64,000 nt of DNA from Streptomyces sp. MspMP-M5 (GTDB lineage Bacteria > Actinomycetota > Actinomycetes > Streptomycetales > Streptomycetaceae). Shown here in pieces: positions 25,213 to 34,193 of the stretch. The notes under the pieces are model-generated. The model had not been told where the DNA came from, searched no databases, and was given only the letters and a program-made list of their open reading frames with translations. A program made the translations under genes and the position numbers. The DNA lies in contig NZ_KB891866.1 in the NCBI RefSeq assembly GCF_000373585.1, forward strand, positions 151,762-215,761, in the 5' to 3' direction. The first letter of the stretch is position 1. Each line of letters starts with the position of its first letter.

Positions 25213-26562
25213 CTAACCGTCCCAGCGGACCGGAAGCCGGTCCATGCCGCGCATGAGGAGGCCGCTGCGCCAGTGTGGGGCGTCGGCCGTGGTGTCCAGG
25301 GCGAGGTTCGGGCAGCGGTCCAGTAGGGCGCGGATGGCGATCCGGCCCTCCAGACGGGCCAGCGGCGCGCCGAGGCAGAAGTGGATGCCGTGGCCGAAGG
25401 CGACATGGCCGCGCGGGTCGCGGGTGATGTCGAAGTCGTCGGCGGCGGCGAACCGTTCGGTGTCACGGGACGCCGAGGCCAGCGAGATCAGTACCGGGGA
25501 GCCCGCGGGGATCACGGTGCCGCCGACTTCCACCGGCTCGGATGCGAAGCGCCAGGTGGCGGTCTCCACCGGGCCGTCGTAGCGGAGCATCTCCTCCACG
25601 GCGTTGTCCAGCAGGCCGTCGTCGGCGCGCAGGGCGGCCAGTTGGTCGGGGTGCTCCAGCAGGGCCCGGACACCGTTGGCGATGAGGTTGACCGTGGTCT
25701 CGTGGCCGGCGACCAGCAACAGGAAGGCCGTGCCGATGAGTTCCTCGTGGGAGAGCCGGTCGCCGTCCTCGTCGCTGGTCCGGATCAGGGCGCTGAGCAG
25801 CCCGTCGCCCGGTTCGCGGCGCTGGGTCTCGATGAGCGCGGTGAGGTAGTCCGCCATGTCCTGGGTGGCCTTGGCGACCGCCTCGGGGCTGGTCGGGGAG
25901 ACCAGCTCGTGGGACCAGAGGCGGAAGGCGTCGCGGTCTATCGAGGGCACGCCGAGGAGTTCGCATATGACGGTCATCGGCAGCGGGAACGCCAGTGCCT
26001 CGATGAGGTCGGCCCGGCCGTCCGGTGCGGTCAGCATCGTGTCGAGGAGTTCGTCGGTGAGCTGCTGCACGCGGGGGCGCAGCGCCTCGACGCGGCGGCT
26101 GGTGAATTCCTTCGCGACCAGCTTCCGCAACCGGGTGTGGTGCGGTGGGTCCGCGTCCAGCATGTTGGTGAACAGGGGCGTTTCACCGGCCAGACGTTGC
26201 AGGTTGGCTTTGGCCCAGTCCTTGCCCAGCCGCGGATCGGCGAGCGCCGAACGGACCGCCTCATGGCCGACGACGAGCCAGGCGTCCTGGTCGTACGGGG
26301 TGCGCACCGGGTGGACGGGGCCGCGGGCCCGCAGTTCGGCGTAGTACGGATACGGGTCGGCGATGAAGTCCTCGCCGTAGGCGGGCAGATCGACCACCGG
26401 AAGCGCGTCGGAGTCCGGCGGATCGGTGAGGGGGGAGTTCCGCGGCGCGGACATCTGGGAGCCCTGGGCGCCCCGTTGGCCCTGTGGGGCTTGTGGGGCC
26501 TCGGACGCCCGAGGGGGCTGCTCGCCCTGCCGGGTCTGATCGGTCTGCGGATACTCCGGCAT
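25213..26562 (-). CDS. Cytochrome P450, CYP107-like
   Basis: Heme-thiolate monooxygenase. I-helix oxygen-binding motif LVAGHETT, K-helix ExxR in EEMLRYDGP, and heme loop FGHGIHFCLGAPLAR with the proximal Cys. The start MPEYPQTDQ (26562) adds a Gln/Pro/Ala-rich tail of about 36 residues. The core start MSAPRNSPL (26454) would give the usual length of about 413. I kept 26562 for its slightly better ribosome site (GAGGCGGGACGGCAG). No ferredoxin or reductase gene is adjacent, so redox partners must come from elsewhere. The substrate is unknown. Confidence 0.95.
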   Translation of the reverse strand: MPEYPQTDQTRQGEQPPRASEAPQAPQGQRGAQGSQMSAPRNSPLTDPPDSDALPVVDLPAYGEDFIADPYPYYAELRARGPVHPVRTPYDQDAWLVVGHEAVRSALADPRLGKDWAKANLQRLAGETPLFTNMLDADPPHHTRLRKLVAKEFTSRRVEALRPRVQQLTDELLDTMLTAPDGRADLIEALAFPLPMTVICELLGVPSIDRDAFRLWSHELVSPTSPEAVAKATQDMADYLTALIETQRREPGDGLLSALIRTSDEDGDRLSHEELIGTAFLLLVAGHETTVNLIANGVRALLEHPDQLAALRADDGLLDNAVEEMLRYDGPVETATWRFASEPVEVGGTVIPAGSPVLISLASASRDTERFAAADDFDITRDPRGHVAFGHGIHFCLGAPLARLEGRIAIRALLDRCPNLALDTTADAPHWRSGLLMRGMDRLPVRWDG

Positions 26563-26933
26563 CTGCCGTCCCGCCTCTCTCGACTCGCAACACTTTTCGG
26601 CGTTACCACACTGGCGCAGCTCCGTACCGTGCGGTCCGGCTGCCCTGCTCACGCTACGCAGTTCGGGTGGGCGCATCGTCGTACCAGGGGAGGAACCGCG
26701 GCGGACGACGTCCTCCGTCCGCAGTGGGGCGGAGTCATCGGGGCGGGGGAAGACGGGCCGTCTGGTGCCTGCCTGGGGACTGGGAGGGACGCGGCCGGTG
26801 ACGGGCGGGCAGGCAGGCGCCGGCCGCGGCGCGAAGCCCCCCGTGTGGACGCCCCCGTGTGGACGCCCCGGCGCGGAGCCGAGGCCGTGAACCTCCGGTG
26901 TCGCCCGCCCTGGCCTCCGCGCCGCCGCCGTCC
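26563..26933. other. Intergenic region between the P450 and a frameshifted small gene
   Basis: About 370 bases, G/C-rich, without a gene I can support. The upstream extension of the P450 frame through it has poor coding bias. Confidence 0.45.
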
Positions 26934-27148
26934 TCAGCAGCGCGCATGGGCCGTGAAGTCGGCGCGGAACTCGTCGATCATCGCCGGGGTGACGGTCGGC
27001 CGGCACTGCGCGATCGCGGCGAGGCAGCCCTCGGTGCTCGCGCCGAGCCGGGCCCGGGCCCCGTCCCGCCGCCGATCGCCAGATTGCCCTCGTCCGCCAA
27101 CCGGGACGGCAGCAGCTCGACGCGGCAGTCGTGGATGAGCCAGTTCAC
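26934..27148 (-). pseudogene. Small gene apparently split by a one-base frameshift
   Basis: From GTG 27148 the frame reads NWLIHDCRVELLPSRLADEGNLAIGGG with good coding bias, then turns to low-complexity Pro/Gly/Arg. In another frame, directly continuing, DGARARLGASTEGCLAAIAQ and then TVTPAMIDEFRADFTAHARC runs to TGA at 26936-26934. One extra G in the G-run near 27067 would join them into a protein of about 71 residues. I cannot name the family. It could be a sequencing error, a real frameshift or chance. Confidence 0.4.
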
Positions 27149-27381
27149 CGGTGCCGCCCCTCGTTGCGTCGCTGACGTTCCTGACGTGCAGGTGAGGCTA
27201 GGGGCGGTGGCCGGTCCGGTCCTGTGCCAGCGCATAATCCGCTGGCCGGAACGCTGCGGTCCGTATGTGGTGGCGAGCGGCCCGGATGTGGCGCCGAGTG
27301 GTCCGGATATGCCAACGGCCGTCGCCGTCGACCGTCGCTGCCGCCGTGGAATGCGCTGGCTGAGCCGGCCCGCCCGGTGCC

Positions 27382-28119
27382 ATGCTGTGCGACGTGAACG
27401 GACCCGAGATCACCCTGACCTTCGCCCCTGAGCTGCATGTTTTCGTCGGAGCCGAGCGCGCGGCCGGCCGTGTGCCGGTGGTGACCGACGGCTCCTCGAC
27501 GCTCGGCCACGTCATCGAGTCGCTGGGCGTCCCGCTCACCGAGGTCGGGCGACTGGTCGTGGACGGGGCCCGGGCAGCCGTCTCGCACATTCCGGGCCGG
27601 GGCGAACACATCGAGGTCCAGGCCGTCGAACGCCCCCAGCGCGTCCCCGGCGCACCACTACGGTTCCTGCTCGACGTCCACCTCGGCACCCTGGCCCGCC
27701 GGCTGCGGCTGCTCGGCGTCGACGCGGCGTACACCAACGAGGACCCCGGAGACGCCGCCCTGGCCGCGCTCTCCGCGCAGGAGCGCCGGGTGCTGCTCTC
27801 CCGCGACCGGGGACTGCTGCACCGCCGGGAGATCTGGGCCGGCGCGTACGTCTACAGCGACCGGCCGGACGACCAACTCCGCGACGTACTCGGCCGATTC
27901 GCCCCCGCTCTCGACCCCTGGACCCGCTGCACCGCGTGCAACGGCCGGCTGGCCGCCGCTGACAAGGACGCCGTCCAGGAACAGCTCCAGCACGGCACCC
28001 AGCGCACCTGCGACGTCTTCGCGCAGTGCACCGCGTGCGGACGGGTCTACTGGCGCGGCGCTCATCACGCCCGTCTGGAGGCGATCGTCGAGGAGGCGCT
28101 GCGGCCGGGCACCGGCTGA
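27382..28119 (+). CDS. Mut7-C RNase-domain protein with ubiquitin-like N-terminus
   Basis: A 245-residue protein in two parts. Residues 1-90 (ITLTFAPELHVFVG through GRGEHIEVQAVE) look like the Mut7-C-associated ubiquitin-like fold. Residues 92-240 are a PIN-like Mut7-C domain with FLLDVHLGTLARRLRLLGVDAAY, the acidic pair SRDRGLLHRR, and two CxxC zinc pairs (CTACNGRL, CTACGRVYW). This predicts a metal-dependent ribonuclease with a zinc ribbon. The start may be ATG 27382 or GTG 27394 (MNGPEI). It is a single gene, with no operon partner within 230 bases upstream. Confidence 0.9.
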   Translation: MLCDVNGPEITLTFAPELHVFVGAERAAGRVPVVTDGSSTLGHVIESLGVPLTEVGRLVVDGARAAVSHIPGRGEHIEVQAVERPQRVPGAPLRFLLDVHLGTLARRLRLLGVDAAYTNEDPGDAALAALSAQERRVLLSRDRGLLHRREIWAGAYVYSDRPDDQLRDVLGRFAPALDPWTRCTACNGRLAAADKDAVQEQLQHGTQRTCDVFAQCTACGRVYWRGAHHARLEAIVEEALRPGTG

Positions 28120-28904
28120 ACCGCGCCGCCGCGCCTCGCCCGACCCCGCCGACCGTCCGCACGGACTCCCCGATCCCCGATCCCCTCGAACGCCGCGGCC
28201 ATAAAGACGTGTTGGAGAATCCCGAGCCGATCCTCCGACATGAGGCTGGGGCCGCTGTCAGATGTTCCGGCGAGCGCGCCCCACCGATGCCGATCAGGAT
28301 CGCGGGCACGATCGGCCCTCTGATGGTCGGGTCTGCCGGGCTCTACGACCCGGCGATCTACGCCCCGCCGATCTCCCGGATTGACGTCATGTCAGTCAAC
28401 GGTCAGCCAGAAACAGGCGGTGTGAGCGCCAGGCAGCACCTGCCTGCGCCCAGGAAGCCCCTGCCTGGCATTGGAGTGGCGGGGTGCCAGGCACGTCCCC
28501 GGCCCGTCCCTCGCTCGTCCCTGGTCCGTCCCGCCGTCCTGCACGACGATGCTGGTGACGTCACCGCAGCCTCCCCTCGCCCGCCCTCGTTACCCCGCCG
28601 CACCCCGCCGTTCCTCCCGCTCGCCGCCGCCGGGCCCGCCATCGCCCCAGCCCCCGACCGTGCTCCCCGGGCCCCTTTAGCGCCCCTCTAGCCCACCTTG
28701 ATGACGACACGCCGCAGACACGCGCCGTCCAACGGGTGAATACGTCGTCCTCCGCCACCCGAAGAGCCGATGTTGTCGCTCGAATGCGGCGCTCTCCGGT
28801 GGTGCCGAGCCCGATTCCGACTGACGGTGATCACGTCGCTACTGCGATCCGATGCGCCGACGAAGTGTCAGCCTTCGCAGTCGCGCCGAAAGGAACATGA
28901 CTCC
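28120..28904. other. Long intergenic region with inverted repeats
   Basis: About 785 bases with no supported gene. Notable are GGTGACGTCACC, a perfect palindrome at 28554-28565, and TGCCTGGCA (28472-28480) inverted as TGCCAGGCA (28495-28503). These may be operators or a terminator near the secreted repeat-protein gene. Confidence 0.5.
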
Positions 28905-29588
28905 ATGCGCACTGCCCGCACTCTGTTCGCTTCCGCCGCCATTACGGCGGTGCTCTCCATGACCGCACCAGCCGCGAATGCCATGGGCCTGGTCCAGGAC
29001 TTCGCGACGGGCAGCGGTACCTCAGTCAGCGGCGACGACCACGGCCGTGGCGACAACGATCACGGTCGTGGCCGGGACCGCGACCGCGACCGGGACCACG
29101 GTCGCTACGGCGACCGGGACCGCGACCACGGTGGCTACGGCGACCGGGATCACGGTGGATACGGCGACCGCGACAACGGCCGGGACCACGGCTACTGGGG
29201 CGGCCACCACCGCCGCCCGAGCGGTGGCGTGCACACCGGTGGTGGCGCGCTGGCCGGTGTCGTGGCCGGCGACTGGGACAACGACTACGGCGACAACGAT
29301 CACGGCCGGGGCCGGGACCGCGACCACGGTCGGGACCGGGACCACGGCCGGGACCACGGTGGCTGGGGCGACCGGGACCGCGACAACGGCGGTTACGGCG
29401 ACCGCGACAACGGTGGCTGGGGCCACGACCACTGGGGCCGCCGTCCGCACGGTGGCGTCCACACCGGTGGCGGTGGGATGGCGATGTCCGGCAGCGGACT
29501 GGCCGCCGGTTCCGTCCTGATGCTCGGTGGTCTGGGCGCTGGTGCCTACATGCTGCGTCGCCGCAACACGTCGGGCACTGCGGCCTGA
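28905..29588 (+). CDS. Secreted Asp/Gly/His-rich repeat protein with C-terminal anchor
   Basis: A 227-residue exported protein. The signal peptide is MRTARTLFASAAITAVLSM through APAANA, with cleavage likely after residue 26. The mature part is a low-complexity array of short GDRD, DHGR and DNDHG units, about half Asp/Gly/His/Arg, possibly metal- or water-binding. Two HTGGG motifs occur (residues about 110 and 186), each in GGVHTGGG. After the second come a hydrophobic segment (GSVLMLGGLGAGAYML) and a basic RRRN tail: the layout of a cell-wall sorting signal but with no LPXTG. A class F sortase gene begins 180 bases downstream. ATG 28905 follows AAAGGAAC. Confidence 0.85.
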   Translation: MRTARTLFASAAITAVLSMTAPAANAMGLVQDFATGSGTSVSGDDHGRGDNDHGRGRDRDRDRDHGRYGDRDRDHGGYGDRDHGGYGDRDNGRDHGYWGGHHRRPSGGVHTGGGALAGVVAGDWDNDYGDNDHGRGRDRDHGRDRDHGRDHGGWGDRDRDNGGYGDRDNGGWGHDHWGRRPHGGVHTGGGGMAMSGSGLAAGSVLMLGGLGAGAYMLRRRNTSGTAA

Positions 29589-29622
29589 TAAGGCTGCCCC
29601 CCTCCGGAGGTCGATGTGCAGT

Positions 29623-29655
29623 CGCGGCCACCGTCCTCGCCGGACGGTGGCCGCG
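29623..29655 (+). terminator. Strong hairpin between repeat protein and sortase
   Basis: A perfect 14-base stem (CGCGGCCACCGTCC with GGACGGTGGCCGCG) with a 5-base loop, 35 bases past the stop of the repeat-protein gene. It may end or attenuate transcription before the sortase. Confidence 0.75.
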
Positions 29656-29768
29656 GCGATTCCATGTCCGCCGCCATGGCGCCGCGCATCCCTTGACGAC
29701 CCGCGTGCCGTCCGATGACGCCGCGCCGCCCGCCGCGACTCGCCCCGCCCGCTCACGAAAGGCCCCCC

Positions 29769-30494
29769 ATGACCGCCCAGCAGCCGCCCCAGCCGAATCC
29801 GAGTCCCGAACCGCCCAAGAAAGCCGCCGTACCTCGCCCCGTGGGACGGGGCCTGATCTGGGCCGTGAGCGCGTTTCTGCTGGGTGCCCTCCTCGTCTAC
29901 AACTCCGTGGACACCTCGGCGGACGCCAAACCGCAGTCCCCGTACGCGGCCACCCCGAACCCGAACCCCACCCCGACCGCGACCCCGACCCCGGAGCGTC
30001 CGGCCTCGTCCGCCCCGGATATGGCCCTGTCCCGGTCCGTACCGAAGCGGCTGTCCATCCCGGAGATCGCCGTGGACGCGCCCTTCACCCCGCTGACCCT
30101 CGGCCCCAACGGGCAGCTCAACGCGCCCCCGGCCGGTGACAAGAACCTCGTCGGCTGGTACCAGGACGGTGCCACGCCGGGTGAGCGGGGCGCCGCCATC
30201 GTCGCCGGACATGTGGACACCAAGACCGGCCCCGCGGTGTTCCTCCAGTTGGAGACCCTCAGGCCAGGGGCCTTGGTCGAGATCACCCGCGAGGACGGCA
30301 TCGTCGCGACCTTCAAGGTCGACTCCGTGGAGACGTTCAGCAAGGCGAACTTCCCCAACGACCGGGTCTACGCAGACACCCCGGACCCACAGCTCCGCCT
30401 GATCACCTGCGGGGGCTCGTACGACCACAAGGTCAAGGACTACATGGCCAACGTGGTGGCCTTCGCCCACCTCGTCTCGTCGAGGCGGGCGTAG
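29769..30494 (+). CDS. Class F sortase
   Basis: Membrane-anchored transpeptidase of 241 residues. A short Pro-rich cytoplasmic tail precedes one transmembrane helix (residues 28-45, GLIWAVSAFLLGALLVY). A long Pro/Thr-rich spacer (60-85) follows, then the sortase beta-barrel. Catalytic His is in IVAGHVDTKTG (about 155) and catalytic Cys in LRLITCGGSYD (about 215). The arginine that usually follows the Cys in sortases is not evident: that stretch reads YMANVVAFAHL, and the only later arginines are the last RR. The substrate may be the adjacent HTGGG protein. ATG 29769 gives the proper anchor. Confidence 0.93.
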   Translation: MTAQQPPQPNPSPEPPKKAAVPRPVGRGLIWAVSAFLLGALLVYNSVDTSADAKPQSPYAATPNPNPTPTATPTPERPASSAPDMALSRSVPKRLSIPEIAVDAPFTPLTLGPNGQLNAPPAGDKNLVGWYQDGATPGERGAAIVAGHVDTKTGPAVFLQLETLRPGALVEITREDGIVATFKVDSVETFSKANFPNDRVYADTPDPQLRLITCGGSYDHKVKDYMANVVAFAHLVSSRRA

Positions 30495-30695
30495 CACGCA
30501 CGGCCCACCGCAGGACGCGGACAGTGTGGCCAGGACGCGTGGGGCGGGGAGGGCGGAGTCCGGGGCGGTCCGAAACGCCGGCCCGGGCTCCGGCCGTCCC
30601 GACACGCGGTTCCGGCGGGTCTGCTCTCGCCGCGGAACGCACGGAGAAATAATGACGAATATGAGGCATCGAATTCCGCGCCCCGACGGGATGAA

Positions 30696-32288
30696 ATGAG
30701 CGCCGCCCGCCGCGATCGACAGAGCCGCCGCCCGGTCCGGAAACCCTCCGCCGGCGGAAGCGCCGCCACCGACCGCCTGCTGCGCATTGTGCTGCGCCGC
30801 CGAAAGCAGTCACTGAGCCACGCGGATGTGACGATCACCGATCGGCCGGCGGTGCGCCGGGCGGTATCCGCGGCCGCGCTCGGCAACACCATGGAGTGGT
30901 TCGACTTCGGCGTCTACGCCTATCTGGCGGGCACCTTGGGAAAGGTCTTCTTTCCTGCCAGCTCGCCCGGCGCGCAGGTGGTCTCGTCGTTCGCCACCTT
31001 CGCCGCGGCCTTCGTCGTGCGGCCCCTCGGCGGGATGGTGTTCGGTCCGCTGGGGGACCGCATCGGACGCCAGCGGGTGCTGGCCGCCACCATGATCATG
31101 ATGGCGGTGAGCACCTTCGCCGTCGGATTCCTGCCCGGATATCACGCGGTCGGTTTCGTCGCGCCGATTCTGCTGCTGATCTGCCGGCTGGTACAGGGAT
31201 TCTCCACCGGCGGTGAATATGCCGGAGCCACCACTTATATCGCCGAATACGCCCCCGACAAACGCCGTGGATTCCTCGGCAGTTGGCTCGACTTCGGCAC
31301 CTTCGTCGGATATTCGCTGGGGTCGGGACTGGTCACCGTGCTCACCGGGGTGCTCGGCGAGGACGGGCTGGTCTCCTGGGGCTGGCGGCTGCCGTTCCTG
31401 GTCGCCGGCCCCCTCGGGCTGATCGGCCTCTACATGCGGATGCGGCTGGAGGAGACCCCGGCCTTCCAGCGCGAGGCCGAGCAGGCCCACAAGGAGGCGG
31501 AGGAGGCGCGGGCAGCGGGCGGCGAGGACCCGGTCGAGGTCGCCCGCCAGTCCGGCCACGGCAGGCTCAAGGAGATCTTCACCCGGCACTGGGAGGCAGT
31601 GCTGATCTGCATGGGTCTGGTGCTGCTCTACAACGTCACCAACTACATGGTGACCTCCTACCTGCCGACCTTCATGACCGAGACGCTCGGCCAGGACCCG
31701 CTCACCGCCCAACTGCTGGTCCTCGGCACCATGATCGTCGTGGTGCTCACCATCACCACCGTCGGCCGCAGCTCCGACCGCTGGGGCCGCCGCCCCCTCT
31801 TCATGGCCGGTAGCCTCGCCCTGATCGCGCTCGCCGTCCCCGCGGTGCTCCTCATCCGGGCCGGCGGCATCCTGCTGCCCGCCATCGGCTGCCTGATCCT
31901 GGGCCTGCTGCTGGTGATCTTCGCCGGCACCTCCGCCGCCACCCTGCCGGCACTCTTCCCGACCCGGATGCGCTACGGCGCGCTCTCCATCGCCTTCAAC
32001 ATCTCGGTGTCGCTGTTCGGCGGCACCACGCCACTGTTCGCCTCCGGCCTTGTGCAGCTGACCGGGAGCCACATGGTCCCCGCGTACTACCTGATGGCCG
32101 CCGGCGTGGTCGGGTTCTTCTCGACGCTGTTCCTGCACGAGACCGCGGGCAAGCCGTTGCGCGGCTCCGGCCCGATGGTGGAAACCAAGGAGCAGGCCCA
32201 CAAGCTGGTGGCGCACAGCCGCACCGAGGCCGGGCGCCGGGCCCGGGACATCTGGATCCGGCTGCGGCATCCCTGGGCCCGGCACTGA
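30696..32288 (+). CDS. MFS transporter, ProP-like metabolite:H+ symporter family
   Basis: A 530-residue, 12-helix transporter of the major facilitator superfamily. ALGNTMEWFDFGVYAYLAGT and the loop GDRIGRQRVLA match the ProP/KgtP-type symporters. The motif RLVQGFSTGGEYAGATTY is characteristic of that group, which takes up proline, betaine, citrate, alpha-ketoglutarate or shikimate with protons. The central loop (residues 245-280) is charged and Ala/Glu-rich. About 65 residues precede the first helix, more than usual, so the start may be internal. It stands alone on the plus strand. Confidence 0.92.
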   Translation: MSAARRDRQSRRPVRKPSAGGSAATDRLLRIVLRRRKQSLSHADVTITDRPAVRRAVSAAALGNTMEWFDFGVYAYLAGTLGKVFFPASSPGAQVVSSFATFAAAFVVRPLGGMVFGPLGDRIGRQRVLAATMIMMAVSTFAVGFLPGYHAVGFVAPILLLICRLVQGFSTGGEYAGATTYIAEYAPDKRRGFLGSWLDFGTFVGYSLGSGLVTVLTGVLGEDGLVSWGWRLPFLVAGPLGLIGLYMRMRLEETPAFQREAEQAHKEAEEARAAGGEDPVEVARQSGHGRLKEIFTRHWEAVLICMGLVLLYNVTNYMVTSYLPTFMTETLGQDPLTAQLLVLGTMIVVVLTITTVGRSSDRWGRRPLFMAGSLALIALAVPAVLLIRAGGILLPAIGCLILGLLLVIFAGTSAATLPALFPTRMRYGALSIAFNISVSLFGGTTPLFASGLVQLTGSHMVPAYYLMAAGVVGFFSTLFLHETAGKPLRGSGPMVETKEQAHKLVAHSRTEAGRRARDIWIRLRHPWARH

Positions 32289-32300
32289 CGCTCCGGGCCC

Positions 32301-32999
32301 CTACGCCCGCACGGTGCCGTCCCAGCGCCATTCCGTGCGGCGCGGGCGCCCGGGCAGCGCGCTGCGGCCGGTCGCCCAGAGCAGCGCCGGCCAGGGGGCC
32401 GCCGCGCCGGCCGGGACGTCCGGGAACAGCCGGTCCAGCACCCGCGCACACACCTCGGCCGGCGGCTCCCAGTCGAGCCCCAGCCCGGCGGCCAGATCGT
32501 GGGTGTGCACCAGGGTCTCGACGATCCCCATCGCCGCGAAACCCTCCGGGTCGGACACCCCGAAGACATGGTGGGCGCGTACCTCGGGCGGGGTGGTGCG
32601 CACCATGGCCACCAGCAGCGCACCGCACGCCTCCAGTGTCTGGAGCAGCCCGGCGGGTCCGGCGGCCCGGTCGGCGTGCACCGCGTTGGCCGGGCCGCCG
32701 GGGCGGCGGGCCTGCCACACGAACGGCACCTCGCGGTCCAACGGCGGTGTGCCGGGCCCGAGTTGGGCGGCGTAGGCGAAGAGATCGTCACTGAGGTGCT
32801 CGACCGTCTCCCAGCAGTCCCACTCCAGCGAACCGGCCCGTCCGCCGTCCTCCCACGCCGCGGCCGGCGCGGTACGCAGCAACTGCACGGCGAGCCGTAC
32901 GGCACGGGCGAGATCGTCGGCGGTGACGGGGTCCGGGGCGGCGGGTGCGGGAGGCGACGGGTGATCCGCTCCGGCCGGGCTGTTGCTTGATCGGGACAT
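32301..32999 (-). CDS. MDMPI-type maleylpyruvate isomerase/mycothiol-dependent-like protein
   Basis: A 232-residue DinB-like four-helix protein of the MDMPI_N type. Metal-ligand pattern: WETVEHLSDD (about 60) and ETLVHTHDLAAGLG (about 150) supply the two His sites. Family members include mycothiol-dependent maleylpyruvate isomerase, though most are uncharacterised. ATG 32999 gives the standard N-terminus after a Pro/Ala-rich leader. It is convergent with the ProP-like gene (12 bases between stops) and divergent from hemC. Confidence 0.88.
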   Translation of the reverse strand: MSRSSNSPAGADHPSPPAPAAPDPVTADDLARAVRLAVQLLRTAPAAAWEDGGRAGSLEWDCWETVEHLSDDLFAYAAQLGPGTPPLDREVPFVWQARRPGGPANAVHADRAAGPAGLLQTLEACGALLVAMVRTTPPEVRAHHVFGVSDPEGFAAMGIVETLVHTHDLAAGLGLDWEPPAEVCARVLDRLFPDVPAGAAAPWPALLWATGRSALPGRPRRTEWRWDGTVRA

Positions 33000-33146
33000 G
33001 CCGGAACGGTATCGCGACGGCCGGCGCGGGGAGGGCCGGCCGGGCGCAGGCCCTCGTCCGCATACCGGAGAGGGAGTGACGGGACGCACGCAAACTCCGA
33101 CGTACTGTCGGTAACTGTGCGTATGTGACGGTCTATCATCGGCGCC

Positions 33147-34082
33147 ATGTCCGCCCCAGAACTGATCCGCATCGTCTCCCGCGACTCGCCGATGGCCCTG
33201 GCCCAGGTGGAGCGCGTCCGCGCCGAGCTGGCCGCGCTGCACCCCGGCATCACCACGGAGGTCGTCCCCGTCAAGACGACCGGGGACCGGTGGATGGGGG
33301 CGCTCTCCCAGGTGGAGGGCAAGGGTGCGTTCACCAAGGAGGTCGATGCCGCCCTGTTGGCGGGTCAGGCGGACCTCGCGGTGCACTGCGTCAAGGACAT
33401 CCCGGGCGACCGTCCGCTGCCCGCCGGCACCACGTTCGCCGCCTTCCTCAAGCGCGACGACGTCCGTGACGCGCTGATCCACCCGGGCGGCCTGCCCCTC
33501 GACGAGCTGCCTGCCGGCACCCGGATCGGCACCTCCTCGGTGCGCCGGATCGCCCAGCTCGCCGCCTCGCACCCGCACCTGGAGTTCGTGCCGATGCGCG
33601 GCAACGCCAACCGTCGTATGGAGAAGCTGGCCGCCGGCGAGGCCGACGCCCTGCTGCTGGCCGTCTCCGGGCTGGAGCGGATCGGCCGCACCGACGCGAT
33701 CACCGAGATCCTGCCGGTGGACGTCATGTGCCCGCCCATCGGCGCGGGTGTCCTGGCGCTCCAGTGCCGCGAGGACGACAGTGACACCATCGACGCGGTG
33801 AGTGGCCTCGGTGACCCCGCGACGTACCGGGAGACCACGGCCGAGCGGATGCTGCTGCACGTCCTCCAGGGCCACTGCAACAGCCCGATCGCCGGTTTCG
33901 CCAGCACCGACCGGCGCGGTGAACTCTCCCTGCGGGCCAGCGTTTTCACGCCCGACGGCAAGACCGTCCTCAACGCACATGAGTGGGCCGGCCCGTTGAC
34001 CCCCGAGACACTGGGCACGTCCGTCGCCGTGGCGCTGCTCCGCCAGGGCGCCCGCGAGCTCATCGACGGCATCGCACACTGA
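33147..34082 (+). CDS. hemC: Porphobilinogen deaminase (hydroxymethylbilane synthase)
   Basis: Polymerises four porphobilinogen units to hydroxymethylbilane in heme, siroheme and corrin synthesis. The 311-residue length is normal. The catalytic Asp region [10 protein letters not shown] is at about 75-84, arginine-rich substrate contacts in MRGNANRRM (about 150), and the dipyrromethane-anchoring Cys in [11 protein letters not shown] (about 245). It stands alone, without hemA, hemD or hemB beside it. Streptomyces normally keep hemC in a hem cluster, so this may be a second copy; only a genome search can tell. The promoter probably lies in 33090-33146 (TATCAT 10 bases before the ATG). Confidence 0.95.
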   Translation: MSAPELIRIVSRDSPMALAQVERVRAELAALHPGITTEVVPVKTTGDRWMGALSQVEGKGAFTKEVDAALLAGQADLAVHCVKDIPGDRPLPAGTTFAAFLKRDDVRDALIHPGGLPLDELPAGTRIGTSSVRRIAQLAASHPHLEFVPMRGNANRRMEKLAAGEADALLLAVSGLERIGRTDAITEILPVDVMCPPIGAGVLALQCREDDSDTIDAVSGLGDPATYRETTAERMLLHVLQGHCNSPIAGFASTDRRGELSLRASVFTPDGKTVLNAHEWAGPLTPETLGTSVAVALLRQGARELIDGIAH

Positions 34083-34129
34083 CGCCGACGGACATCCCGC
34101 ACGTGACCGGGGAGCCCGGAGCGCCCCTC

Positions 34130-34156
34130 GTCCCGGTCGCCAACGCCGACCGGGAC
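34130..34156. terminator. Bidirectional hairpin between hemC and the 25-residue gene
   Basis: A perfect 10-base stem GTCCCGGTCG/CGACCGGGAC with a 7-base loop, extended outward by GGAGCG/CGCTCC. It lies between the convergent stops at 34082 and 34194. Confidence 0.7.
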
Positions 34157-34193
34157 CACCGCTCCGGAGCGCCCCGCGCCCGTTAGGGCCCGT

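Noticed and set aside
28120..28904. Possible riboswitch or sRNA before the repeat-protein gene
   Set aside because: Hairpins exist but no conserved aptamer pattern is recognisable by eye.
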